Under the pieces are notes generated by a model. It saw only the letters and a program-made list of their open reading frames with translations. It did not search any database and was not told the DNA's origin. Positions 25,872-33,879 of a stretch of DNA of 39,881 nt are shown piece by piece (the stretch's first letter is position 1; each line of letters starts with the position of its first letter). Origin of the DNA: Candidatus Oscillibacter excrementigallinarum (GTDB lineage Bacteria > Bacillota > Clostridia > Oscillospirales > Oscillospiraceae); the NCBI GenBank assembly GCA_019118245.1, contig DWZJ01000009.1, positions 1-39,881 of the forward strand. Direction: 5' to 3'. A program made the position numbers and the translations under genes.

Positions 25872-25921
25872 GTGCTCGTTGTTCCTTTCTGAGGGGTTCA
25901 CATGCGTTTTGCGCAAACGCA

Positions 25922-25949
25922 GGAGGGAGAGGCGCGGCAGCGTCCCTCC
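25922..25949 (-). promoter_or_regulatory. Hairpin between clpX and lon
   Basis: GGAGGGA (25922-25928) pairs with TCCCTCC (25943-25949) around a 14-base loop, immediately after the clpX stop codon. No proper T-run follows on the minus strand, so it may be an attenuator or an mRNA-stability hairpin that sets the clpX:lon ratio. Confidence 0.5.
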
Positions 25950-25959
25950 CTCTTGTCAA

Positions 25960-27282
25960 TTAAGACGCCGACGCGGGGGTGGAGGAGCCCCGTGGGGGCC
26001 TGCCCTCTCCCTTGCCGGTGTTCAATTTCACGGAATAGTTGATCTTCTTGGGGTCCCGGGTCAGCTCGGGGCCGGCCTTGCCCTCCACACAGTCCCGGGT
26101 GATGACGGCTTTCACCACCGTGGGGTCGGAGGGAATGTCGTACATCATGGGGGTCAGGATCCCCTCCATGACGGCCCGCAGGCCCCGGGCGCCGATGTTC
26201 CGCTCGATGGCCTTGTCGGCGATGGCCTCCAGGGCCTCCGGCTGGAACTCCAGGTCCACCTCGTCGTACTCCATCAGCTTCTTGTACTGCTTGACCAGGG
26301 CGTTCTTGGGCTCCGTCAGGATGCGCACCAGGTCCTCCCGCCGCAGGGCGTTCAGGGAGGCGATGATGGGCAGGCGGCCCACCAGCTCCGGGATGATGCC
26401 GAACTTCAGCAGATCGTGGGGCTGGACCTCGTGGAGGATCTTGCTGACGTCCTTGTCCTTCTTCCCCTGGACGTTGGCACCGAAGCCGATGGACTTCTGG
26501 TCCAGCCGCCGCTCGATGATCTTCTCCAGACCGTCGAAGGCGCCGCCGCAGATGAAGAGGATGTTCTTGGTATTCACCTGGATGAACTCCTGGTGGGGGT
26601 GCTTCCGGCCGCCCTGGGGAGGCACGTTGGCAACGGTCCCCTCCACGATCTTCAGCAGAGCCTGCTGGACCCCCTCGCCGGACACGTCCCGGGTGATGGA
26701 GGTGTTCTCGCTCTTCCGGGCGATCTTGTCGATCTCATCCACGTAGATGATGCCGTGCTCCGCCCGCTCCACGTCGAAGTCCGCGGCCTGCAGCAGCCGC
26801 AGCAGGATGTTCTCCACATCGTCGCCCACATAGCCGGCCTCCGTCAGGGTGGTGGCGTCGGCGATGGCAAAGGGCACCTTCAGGATTCGGGCCAGGGTCT
26901 GGGCGAACAGGGTCTTGCCGGAGCCGGTGGGGCCCAGCAGCAGGATGTTGCTCTTCTGCAGCTCCACATCCTCGTCCCCGCCGAAGTAGATGCGCTTGTA
27001 GTGGTTGTACACCGCCACGGACAGCGCCACCTTGGCCTCGTCCTGGCCGATGACGTACTGGTCCAGGACCTCCTTGATCTCCCGGGGGGTGGGCAGCTGG
27101 TCCGGCAGGTCCTCCAGCGCACTGGAGGAGACGTCGTCGAACCCGTCGTTCAGAATGCTCATGCACAGCTGGACGCACTCGTCGCAGATGCGCACGCCGG
27201 GCCCCTGAATCATCCGGTGGACCTGGCTTTCATGCTTGCCGCAGAAGGAACACCGCAGGCCCTTCTTGCTCTCGTCACTCAT
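25960..27282 (-). CDS. clpX: ATP-dependent Clp protease ATPase subunit ClpX
   Basis: 440-residue AAA+ unfoldase that feeds ClpP. N-terminal zinc-binding domain with Cys11, Cys14, Cys33 and Cys36; Walker A GPTGSGKT (117-124); pore loop GYVGDD (150-155); Walker B IIYVDEID (178-185); ClpP-docking IGF in [10 protein letters not shown]. Start ATG at 27280-27282, 33 bases after clpP. Confidence 0.98.
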   Translation of the reverse strand: MSDESKKGLRCSFCGKHESQVHRMIQGPGVRICDECVQLCMSILNDGFDDVSSSALEDLPDQLPTPREIKEVLDQYVIGQDEAKVALSVAVYNHYKRIYFGGDEDVELQKSNILLLGPTGSGKTLFAQTLARILKVPFAIADATTLTEAGYVGDDVENILLRLLQAADFDVERAEHGIIYVDEIDKIARKSENTSITRDVSGEGVQQALLKIVEGTVANVPPQGGRKHPHQEFIQVNTKNILFICGGAFDGLEKIIERRLDQKSIGFGANVQGKKDKDVSKILHEVQPHDLLKFGIIPELVGRLPIIASLNALRREDLVRILTEPKNALVKQYKKLMEYDEVDLEFQPEALEAIADKAIERNIGARGLRAVMEGILTPMMYDIPSDPTVVKAVITRDCVEGKAGPELTRDPKKINYSVKLNTGKGEGRPPRGSSTPASAS

Positions 27283-27315
27283 GGTAATACCTCGGTTTTG
27301 GAATTTTGCGCTTTG

Positions 27316-27900
27316 TTATTTCTTGCTGGTGATGATCTTGTCGATGAGGCCGAATTCCTGGGCCTCCTGGGCGGTCATCCAGTGGTCCCGCTCAGAGGCT
27401 GCCTTGATCTCCTCCGCCGTCTTGCCGGTGTTGTTCGCCAGGATCTCGTTCAGGTTCTTCTTGATCCGCAGGAAGTGTTCCACGTCGATCTCCATGTCCG
27501 TCACCTTTCCCTGGGTGCCGGCGGAGGGCTGATGGATCATGATCTCCGCATTGGGCAGGGCGATGCGCTTGCCCTTGGCGCCGGAGGACAGCAGGAACGC
27601 ACCCATGCTGGCGGCCATGCCGACGCAGATGGTGGACACATCGCACTTCACATACTGCATGGTGTCATAGATGGCCATGCCGTCTGTGACAGAGCCGCCG
27701 GGGCTGTTGATATACAGCTGGATGTCCTTGTCGGGGTCCTGGGCCTCCAGATACAGCAGCTGGGCCACGACGAGGCTGGCGGTGGTGGCGTTGACCTCCT
27801 CCCCCAGAAAGACGATCCGGTCGTTCAGCAGGCGGGAGAAGATGTCATAGGACCGCTCTCCGCGATTGGTCTGTTCAACTACATAGGGGACTAAACTCAT
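27316..27900 (-). CDS. clpP: ATP-dependent Clp protease proteolytic subunit ClpP
   Basis: 194-residue serine peptidase forming the tetradecameric chamber for ClpX. Catalytic triad Ser98 (GMAASMG), His123 (MIHQP) and Asp172 (ERDHW). The ATG at 27898-27900 has AAGGAGG upstream and gives the family N terminus [11 protein letters not shown]; the open frame upstream is leader. It has its own extended -10 promoter at 28057-28065. No CtsR or CIRCE operator was seen in the leader. Confidence 0.98.
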   Translation of the reverse strand: MSLVPYVVEQTNRGERSYDIFSRLLNDRIVFLGEEVNATTASLVVAQLLYLEAQDPDKDIQLYINSPGGSVTDGMAIYDTMQYVKCDVSTICVGMAASMGAFLLSSGAKGKRIALPNAEIMIHQPSAGTQGKVTDMEIDVEHFLRIKKNLNEILANNTGKTAEEIKAASERDHWMTAQEAQEFGLIDKIITSKK

Positions 27901-28056
27901 TGGTGATAAACCTCCTTGATTCCCGCGCCGCTGACCGGTGCGGATGACCGTTCTGTTCCTCCCAAACCCGATGCGCTTCCTCACCTGGGGCAGGTATGGC
28001 AAAAAGCGCACGGCCCGTCTGGAGGCCGCCGCGCCTTTGCCGGCCCGCGCGCCCGT

Positions 28057-28065
28057 ATCATACCA
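28057..28065 (-). promoter_or_regulatory. Extended -10 promoter for clpP-clpX
   Basis: Minus-strand TGGTATGAT, i.e. TG-N followed by TATGAT; the region 17 bases upstream (AGATTC) is a poor -35, as is common for extended -10 promoters. Predicted leader about 150 bases. Between it and tig lies an imperfect GC-rich hairpin (about 28100-28142) that may end the tig transcript. Confidence 0.6.
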
Positions 28066-28163
28066 CGGGCGGTGCGGGGGAATCTGTCATTTGATGTAGA
28101 GAGCCCCTCCACCGGCGGGGACACACGGCCCGCCGGCTCTCCCGGTTCCTAGTATACCCGGAA

Positions 28164-29648
28164 TTATTTGGTTTCAGCAGGGGCCTCTTCGTCTTTCTTT
28201 GCCTTCTTGGTGGTCTTCTTGGCGGGCTTCTTCTCCTCGCCCTCGGCGGTCTCCGCCGCCTTCTCCGCCTTCTTGCGGGTGGTCTTCTTGGCGGGCTTCT
28301 CCTCCGCGGCCTCCTCGCCCTCGGCGGTCTCCTCCGCCTTCTTGGAAGACTTCTTGGCGGTCTTCTTCTCGGGCTTGACGGCGGTGGCGCTGTCCACCAC
28401 CACAGCGATGGCCTTCTGGCTCTTCAGCTGGTCCTTCACCTGATCGGCCTGGAGGTACTTCTTCACGGTCTCCAGGTCCATGCCGTACTGGTCGGCCATC
28501 TTCTGGAACTCGGCCTCCACCTCTTCATCGGTGGCGTCGATGTTCTCAGCCTTGATGATGGCCAGCATGGCCAGATCCATGCGGACCTGCTTCATGGCGG
28601 GCTCCTTGGCATCATCGATCAGCTTGGACTCATCCATGCCGGTGGCCTTCATGTACTCGTCGTACTGGATGCCCTGCTGGGCCAGCTGCATCTTGAAGTT
28701 GTCCAGGAACTGCCGGGCCTGGGCCTCCACCATGGCGTCTGGCACGTCGGCGGTGATGTTGTCCGCCACCTGCTCCATCAGAGCGTCCTCAAAGGCGCGC
28801 TTGGCGGTCTCCTCCCGCTCGGCGGCGATCTTCTTCTTCAGGTCGGCCTTCAGGTCCTTCAGGGTGTCGAACTCGCTGACGTCCTTGGCGAACTCGTCGT
28901 CCAGGGCGGGGATCTCCTTCTCCTTCACCTCGTGGACCTTCACCTTGAACACCACGGCCTTGCCGGCCAGGTCCTCATGGTAGTCCTCCGGGAAGGTGAT
29001 ATCCAGGTCCTTCTCGTCGCCGGCCTTTACGCCCACCAGCTGCTCTTCAAAACCGGGGACAAAGGTGTGGGAGCCCAGCTCCAGGCTGTAGTTCTCGCCC
29101 TTGCCGCCCTCAAAGGGCTTGCCGTCCAGGAAGCCCTCGAAGTCGATGACCACGGTGTCGCCGTCCTTGGACTCCCGGTCCACGCTCACCAGGCGGGTAT
29201 TCCGGTCGGTGAGGGCCTTCAGGCGCTCGTCCACGTCGGCGGCGGAGACCTTGACCTCCTCCTTAGGGGCGGACAGGCCCTTGTACTGGCCCAGGGTGAC
29301 CTCGGGATACACCGGGGCGGTGGCCTTGAAGGTGAAGCCGTCCTTCGTCACTTCGCCCTCCATCTCCACAGTGGGATAGCCCACCACCTGGAGCTCCTGC
29401 TCCTTCACAGCGGCCTCATAGGCCTCGGGGAACGCGATATTGATAGCCTCTTCGAAAAACACCTCTGCGCCGTACATCCCCTCGATGATCTTCCGGGGAG
29501 CCTTGCCGGGGCGGAAGCCCGGCACGTTGATCTTCTTGCGCATCTTCAGATATGCCTTTTCGATGGCAGCCTCAAACTCCGGTGCACCGACCTCGATGGT
29601 CAGGACGACCTGGCTCTTTTCGATCTTTTCGCAGCTTTTCACACTCAT
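28164..29648 (-). CDS. tig: Trigger factor with Lys/Ala-rich C-terminal extension
   Basis: 494-residue ribosome-associated chaperone and peptidyl-prolyl isomerase. Ribosome-docking signature GFRPGKAP (44-51), FKBP-like domain (about 155-245, GDTVVIDFEGFLDG...VPGFEEQLVG), then the helical arms (250-420). Family members usually end near residue 430. Here residues 424-494 add a low-complexity tail of repeated KPEKKTAKKSSKKAEETAEGE-like units, resembling histone H1 tails. ATG 29646-29648 is chosen with GGAGG ten bases upstream. Followed by clpP, the usual order. Confidence 0.95.
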   Translation of the reverse strand: MSVKSCEKIEKSQVVLTIEVGAPEFEAAIEKAYLKMRKKINVPGFRPGKAPRKIIEGMYGAEVFFEEAINIAFPEAYEAAVKEQELQVVGYPTVEMEGEVTKDGFTFKATAPVYPEVTLGQYKGLSAPKEEVKVSAADVDERLKALTDRNTRLVSVDRESKDGDTVVIDFEGFLDGKPFEGGKGENYSLELGSHTFVPGFEEQLVGVKAGDEKDLDITFPEDYHEDLAGKAVVFKVKVHEVKEKEIPALDDEFAKDVSEFDTLKDLKADLKKKIAAEREETAKRAFEDALMEQVADNITADVPDAMVEAQARQFLDNFKMQLAQQGIQYDEYMKATGMDESKLIDDAKEPAMKQVRMDLAMLAIIKAENIDATDEEVEAEFQKMADQYGMDLETVKKYLQADQVKDQLKSQKAIAVVVDSATAVKPEKKTAKKSSKKAEETAEGEEAAEEKPAKKTTRKKAEKAAETAEGEEKKPAKKTTKKAKKDEEAPAETK

Positions 29649-29697
29649 CTTGTTTATTCCTCCGTTCATCGCCGGTCATAAGCCGGTGCGAATAGGT

Positions 29698-29706
29698 ATT
29701 TTACCA
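29698..29706 (-). promoter_or_regulatory. Extended -10 promoter for tig
   Basis: Minus-strand TGGTAAAAT (TG-N-TAAAAT) without a recognisable -35, about 50 bases before the tig start and 33 bases after the metallophosphoesterase stop. Confidence 0.55.
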
Positions 29707-29738
29707 TATAAAACGCGAAAAAGCTATAGGTTTTTCCG

Positions 29739-30425
29739 TTATTCGCAAATTTTTTTCGGGACAAAGCCCAGATAGTCCGCGGAGATCAGGGAAAACTCCG
29801 TTCCGTTCCGCTCTCCCTCCAGCCGTCGCTTGATGGCGTAGCCGTGGAGATGGCCGTAGCAGCACCGCTCCACCGGATAGGACGCCAGCAGCCGCAGGAT
29901 CTCCGGGCACTCGTAGCCCTGATACAGGGGCGGATAGTGGAGAAAGCAGAGGATGGGCCGCCCCTCCGCCGCCTTCAGCGACGCTTCCAGCCGCCCCACC
30001 TCCCGGTTCAGGACCTTGGCGTTATGGGGCTTCTGATCCTCCTCCAAAAACCAGCCCCGGGTGCCGCACAGGGCGTAGTCCCCGTACAGGGCGCAGCTGT
30101 TGTGGAGCACGTCCAGGGTGGTGAAGCCCTTCTCCGCAAAGAAGTTCTTCATCTTGGTGGCCGTGGACCACCAGTAGTCGTGGTTGCCCTTCACCAGGTA
30201 CTTTTTACAGGGGAACTGGTCCAGGAAGCGGAAGTCCGCCTCCGCCTCCTCCAGGGAGATGCCCCAGGAGGTGTCCCCCGCCAGGACCAGCACGTCGTCT
30301 GCGGTCAGCTGGCTCAGGGATCCCCCGATGCGTTCCGTGTAGTTCTCCCACGCGGGGCCGAACACCTCCATGGATTTGTTGGCGGTCAGGGAGAGGTGCA
30401 AATCCCCGATGGCGTAGAGGGCCAT
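29739..30425 (-). CDS. Calcineurin-like metallophosphoesterase
   Basis: 228 residues. All metal-binding motifs of the fold are present: GDLHL (7-11), LAGDTSWG, GNHDYWW, HYPP and GHLHG. The fold hydrolyses phosphomonoesters or diesters using two metal ions; the substrate is not evident. The WWSTATKM and LCGTRGWF segments are typical of a bacterial subgroup annotated as serine/threonine phosphatase-like hydrolases of unknown role. ATG at 30423-30425 with AAAGGAGGGG upstream. Located between a repeat element and tig. Confidence 0.9.
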   Translation of the reverse strand: MALYAIGDLHLSLTANKSMEVFGPAWENYTERIGGSLSQLTADDVLVLAGDTSWGISLEEAEADFRFLDQFPCKKYLVKGNHDYWWSTATKMKNFFAEKGFTTLDVLHNSCALYGDYALCGTRGWFLEEDQKPHNAKVLNREVGRLEASLKAAEGRPILCFLHYPPLYQGYECPEILRLLASYPVERCCYGHLHGYAIKRRLEGERNGTEFSLISADYLGFVPKKICE

Positions 30426-30488
30426 GCGGCACCCCTCCTTTCTTTTATTGGCATCCCAATGGGGGATTGGCTCCCGCCAAGGGTATGG

Positions 30489-30539
30489 GAGTGCGTCCCA
30501 TTGGACGCGGGGAATCAGCTATGTTGATAGCTGGGCAAT
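30489..30539 (+). repeat. Shortened outer left-flank module of element copy 3
   Basis: Keeps the two ends of the 160-bp module found at 9315-9474 and 19208-19368 (GTCCCATTGGACG and the CAGCTAT/ATAGCTG hairpin) but lacks about 105 bases between them. Confidence 0.72.
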
Positions 30540-31290
30540 GCACCCCCCATTTCTCTTTTGGTCTTGCCAAAAGAGAAACGGGCCGTACCCGCAAGGGGTA
30601 TGCCGCAGCCGTAAGCGGCAAAGCCGCCAACGGCTGCGCGATTGCACGGTCCAAAGAGAAAAAACGCTTTGGTCGCAACTTTGCACGTACGTGCAAAGTT
30701 GCTGTACGAGGGTCGGCGTGAGATGGTGCCTGCGTGTTTGCGGGGACTGGCCGACGGGCGCGGCGTGGTGCAGTACAGATTTGACGGCTGATTCCCGCGG
30801 CGCGGGTGCCGACGAGAATCGGGCTGCAAGAACGCATTTGACCAGCTCCTCTTTCCGCGCGTTCCGCTTCGCTACGCGCTACCCTGGCACTCGTGGCGGC
30901 CAGTTGCACCAGCTCCCGCGCGGGACAGCCAGCGGCAGCGAAAAGAGAAGCAACTCAATGCGATGACCACCCCGACGCCCTTCGCACCATCCGCCACGGG
31001 ACGGCAGTATCGACCTCGCAGAAGACCCTAGCGTGCCCGAAGGCAAGCCCAAATCGGAGCAGGCACCGATCCGCCGACCCCCGTCGCGCGGAGGGCCACT
31101 GCACCGGAGCGCGCTTAGCGCCTTTTTCTCTTCCACCGGGCGCGGCGCATTCTCTTTTTGGGCAAGACCGAAAAGGGGCCCCCGCCGCGCTCCGCGCGGT
31201 GGGGAGAGGAGGAGCAAGGGAGCGGGCGCAGTTTTCGCCGCAGGCGGAAACGGAGCTTAGCGGACTTTGCGACGACGCAATGGGGGGCGC
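30540..31290 (+). mobile_element. Composite inverted-repeat element, copy 3 (uninterrupted)
   Basis: 751 bases between the metallophosphoesterase and argJ, with no credible gene. Borders: GCACCCCCCATT (30540-30551) and AATGGGGGGCGC (31279-31290). Order: outer left module with the 57-bp mini-module (30587-30643), 28-bp palindrome (30675-30702), left arm to about 30880, a short centre of roughly 40 bases (30880-30920), right arm (30925-31125), a hairpin plus TTTTTCTC, the CGCGGCGCATTCTCTTTTTGG segment, and the 116-bp terminal module (31175-31290). The arms resemble each other in inverted orientation (GGGTCGGCGT and CGCATTTGACCAGCTCC, against ACGCCGACCC-like and CAATGCGATGACC). This is the reference form for reading the other copies. 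Confidence 0.82.
30675..30702. repeat. 28-bp perfect palindrome in arm of copy 3
   Basis: Fourteen perfect pairs with no loop (GCAACTTTGCACGT and its complement). Homologous to 9111-9138 and 19447-19474. Confidence 0.88.
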
Positions 31291-31406
31291 ATCCCCGTGG
31301 AAACGGCCCTCTGCGGGAGCCAGTCTCCCCGGGCGGTTGATAACCGCCCCTACGCCCCCGCAGGGGGCCGGCGGCTCATCTCCGCTCCCTCAAGGGAATC
31401 CACGAT
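31291..31406. other. Gene-free flank between element copy 3 and argJ
   Basis: Begins with the outer flank module (CCGTGGAAACGGCCCTCTGC at about 31295-31314), then the hairpin GGGCGGTT/AACCGCCC (31331-31349) and a GCCCCCGC/GCAGGGGGC hairpin (about 31353-31368). These follow the argJ stop on the minus strand and may act as its terminator, though without a T-run. Confidence 0.6.
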
Positions 31407-32633
31407 TTACGTCCGGTAATCCCCATTGATCTTCACATACTCATAGGTCAGGTCACAGCCCCAGCAGGTGCAGCTGCCGTCTCCCTCCCCCATGGTGATG
31501 GCAATGGTCACATCGTGCTCCGTCAGGACCTTCTTGGCCAGCTCCTCGTCAAAGTCCAGTCCCCGGCCCTGGGCGCACACCTGGACGCTGCCGGCATCGC
31601 TGACGAAGGCCACATCCACCTGGTCCGGGTCGAAGTCCTCCCCGGAGTAGCCCATGGCGCACAGCACCCGACCCCAGTTGGCATCCGCGCCGAAGATCGC
31701 CGCTTTGGTCAGGGCGGAGCCGATGACGGACTTGGCGATGGTCTCGGCGCTCTCCTCGCTCTTGGCGCCGGTGACGGTGCAGGTGATGAGGTGGGAGGCC
31801 CCCTCGCCGTCAGAGGCCATCTTTTTGGCCAGCTCCACGCACAGGGCCTGTAAGGCCTCCACGAAGGTGTCGTAGTCCGGCCCCTTCTCGGTGATGGTGG
31901 GATTCCCCGCCAGGCCGTTGGCCAGGACGCAGCAGGTGTCGTTGGTGGAGGTATCCCCGTCCACGCTGATGCGGTTGAAGCTGACGTTCACCGTGTCCAG
32001 CAGGGCGGACTTGATCATCTCCGGGGAGATGGCGCAGTCGGTGGTGAGGAAGCACAGCATGGTGCCCATGTTGGGGTGGATCATGCCGGAGCCCTTGGCA
32101 ATGCCGCCCATCCGGACGGTCCTGCCGCCGATAGTGGTCTCCACCGCCAGCTCCTTTTTCACGGTGTCCGTGGTCATGATGGCGTGGGCGGCCGCGTCGC
32201 TGCCCTCCGCAGAGTGGGTGACGGAAGCGTACAGCTCCGGCATCCCCTGCTCGATGGCCTCCACGTTCAGCGTCTGGCCGATGACGCCGGTGGACGCCGC
32301 CACCACGTCCTCAACCGGACAGCCCACAGCCTTGGCCGCCGCCGCGCAGACCCGCTCGGCGTTCTCCTCCCCGTTGGGGGCGCAGGCGTTGGCATTGCCG
32401 CTGTTGATGACGGCAGCCCGGGCCTTCCCGTCCGCCAGATGACGCTTGTCCACATGGATGTGAGCGGCCTTCACAGCGTTTTTCGTATAGACGGCGGCGC
32501 AGGCGCAGTCCACGTCGGACACGATCAGGGCCACATCCTTCTTCCAGGCGGCGTGGGTCTTGACGCCCACATGGATGCCGCCGGCCCGGAAGCCCTGGGC
32601 GGCGCACACGCCGCCGTCGATGAAGTTCAGCAT
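31407..32633 (-). CDS. argJ: Bifunctional ornithine acetyltransferase / N-acetylglutamate synthase
   Basis: 408 residues. Moves the acetyl group from N-acetylornithine to glutamate, closing the cyclic arginine pathway. The precursor self-cleaves at HPNMG|TMLCF, leaving Thr191 as the N-terminal nucleophile of the beta chain; KGSGMIHPNMGTM is clear. The end YEYVKINGDYRT is typical, as is the conserved NSGNANACAP motif. ATG 32631-32633 with AGGGGG upstream. Last of the argG-argH-argC-argJ set; argB, argD and argF are not in the window. Confidence 0.97.
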   Translation of the reverse strand: MLNFIDGGVCAAQGFRAGGIHVGVKTHAAWKKDVALIVSDVDCACAAVYTKNAVKAAHIHVDKRHLADGKARAAVINSGNANACAPNGEENAERVCAAAAKAVGCPVEDVVAASTGVIGQTLNVEAIEQGMPELYASVTHSAEGSDAAAHAIMTTDTVKKELAVETTIGGRTVRMGGIAKGSGMIHPNMGTMLCFLTTDCAISPEMIKSALLDTVNVSFNRISVDGDTSTNDTCCVLANGLAGNPTITEKGPDYDTFVEALQALCVELAKKMASDGEGASHLITCTVTGAKSEESAETIAKSVIGSALTKAAIFGADANWGRVLCAMGYSGEDFDPDQVDVAFVSDAGSVQVCAQGRGLDFDEELAKKVLTEHDVTIAITMGEGDGSCTCWGCDLTYEYVKINGDYRT

Positions 32634-32652
32634 TTCAAATCCCCCTAAGTCA

Positions 32653-32774
32653 GTTAGGAATTAGGAATGAGGAATTAGGAATTGATGTGTTCCGCCGCAG
32701 GCGGAACAATTTCAAACCGTCCGGCTTCGCCGGACACCAAAACTCCTAATTCCTAACTCCTAATTCCTCATTTG
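32653..32774. repeat. Intercistronic TTAGGAATT element, copy 2 (argC/argJ)
   Basis: Left arm GTTAGGAATTAGGAATGAGG, hairpins TTCCGCC/GGCGGAA and GTCCGGC/GCCGGAC, right arm of CCTAATTCCTAACTCCTAATTCC type. It abuts the argC stop and ends 19 bases before the argJ start, leaving its ribosome site intact. Confidence 0.9.
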
Positions 32775-33719
32775 TCAGTCCACCAGTCCTGTGGTCTCCT
32801 CCAGGCCCAGCATGATGTTCATGTTCTGCACCGCCGCGCCGGAGGCGCCCTTTCCCAGGTTGTCGAACAGGGCGGTGATGGTGAAGGTCTCGTCATTGCC
32901 CATCACCACCAGGGTCAGGTCATTATCCCCGGCCTTTGCGCCGCCGTAGAGCTTGCCGCCCTGATCCCCGGCGCCTGACCGGGCCACATGGACCAGCTTT
33001 TCCCCGGCGTAGTGGTCCGCCAGGACCTGCCACACCTGATGGAGCGTGGTCACGCCCGTCAGCTGATCCATGTGCAGGGGCACGGTGGTGGCCATGCCCT
33101 TGTAGTAGTCGTCCACGATGGGGCTGAACACCGGCGCCTTCGTCAGGCCGCAGATGGTCTGCATCTCCGGCAGGTGCTTGTGGTCCTGCCCCAGGCCGTA
33201 GATACCGGGGCTGCTCAGGACCTCCGCCCGGTCCGCCCCCTCGTACTGGGCGATCATCTTCTTCCCGCCGCCGGAGTAGCCAGTGAGGGAGAAGCACGCC
33301 AGGTCCGCGTCCGCCGGTAGAATCCCCGCCTGCACCAGGGGCGCCGCGATGGAGATGAACCCGGTGGCGTGACAGCCGGGGTTGGCCACGTATTTGGCCT
33401 TAGCGATGGCCTCCCGCTGGCCGGGCCGCAGCTCCGGGAAGCCGTAGACCCAGCCCGGCGCCGTCCGGTGGGCGGTGGAGGCGTCGATGATGCGGGCGTT
33501 GGTGCCCTCCGCCAGGGCCACGGCCTCGATGGCCGCCGCGTCCGGCAGGCACAGGAACACGATGTCCGCCGCCGCCATCAGCTGCTTCCGCGCCGCCGGG
33601 TCCTTCCGCTTGTCCTCGTCGATCAGCAGCAGGTCGATGTCGTCCCGCGCCGCCAGCCGGTCGTAGATCTGCAGGCCGGTGGTGCCGTCTTTTCCGTCGA
33701 TGTAGATTTTGGGTCTCAT
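32775..33719 (-). CDS. argC: N-acetyl-gamma-glutamyl-phosphate reductase (type 2)
   Basis: 314 residues, the length of the shorter type 2 group. NADPH-dependent reduction of N-acetylglutamyl phosphate in arginine synthesis. Nucleotide-binding loop IDGKDGTTGLQI (7-18), catalytic Cys116 in NPGCHATGF, and the SLTGYSGGGKKMI segment. ATG 33717-33719 with GGAGGGG upstream. Flanked on both sides by intercistronic repeats. Confidence 0.96.
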   Translation of the reverse strand: MRPKIYIDGKDGTTGLQIYDRLAARDDIDLLLIDEDKRKDPAARKQLMAAADIVFLCLPDAAAIEAVALAEGTNARIIDASTAHRTAPGWVYGFPELRPGQREAIAKAKYVANPGCHATGFISIAAPLVQAGILPADADLACFSLTGYSGGGKKMIAQYEGADRAEVLSSPGIYGLGQDHKHLPEMQTICGLTKAPVFSPIVDDYYKGMATTVPLHMDQLTGVTTLHQVWQVLADHYAGEKLVHVARSGAGDQGGKLYGGAKAGDNDLTLVVMGNDETFTITALFDNLGKGASGAAVQNMNIMLGLEETTGLVD

Positions 33720-33738
33720 AGCACCCCTCCGCTCAAAA

Positions 33739-33879
33739 GTTAGGAGTTAGGAATTGTGGTGTGCGCCGCAGGCGCACGATTTTCAAATCGTCCGGCTCCG
33801 CCGGACTCATCCATTCCTCATTCCTAATTCCTCATTCCTAATTCCTCATTCCTAATTCCTCATTCCTCATTCCTAATTG
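33739..33879. repeat. Intercistronic TTAGGAATT element, copy 3 (argH/argC), expanded
   Basis: Left arm GTTAGGAGTTAGGAATT; hairpin GTGCGCC/GGCGCAC (different bases from copies 1 and 2 but still perfectly paired); CGATTT/AAATCG; hairpin GTCCGGC/GCCGGAC type (TCCGGCTCCGCCGGA). The right arm is expanded into about nine heptamer units of ATTCCTA and ATTCCTC (about 33811-33878). Abuts the argH stop and ends 19 bases before the argC start. Confidence 0.9.

Noticed and set aside
27901-28163. CtsR or HrcA (CIRCE) operator upstream of clpP
   Set aside because: Neither the CtsR heptad repeats nor the CIRCE inverted repeat could be found in the clpP or tig leaders.
8402-31290. Insertion sequence with a transposase in the large repeats
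   Set aside because: No frame shows a DDE, HUH or serine/tyrosine recombinase motif. If mobile, the elements depend on enzymes encoded elsewhere.
33811-33878. Possible CRISPR-like array
   Set aside because: The units are 7 bases in direct tandem with no unique spacers, and no cas genes are present.
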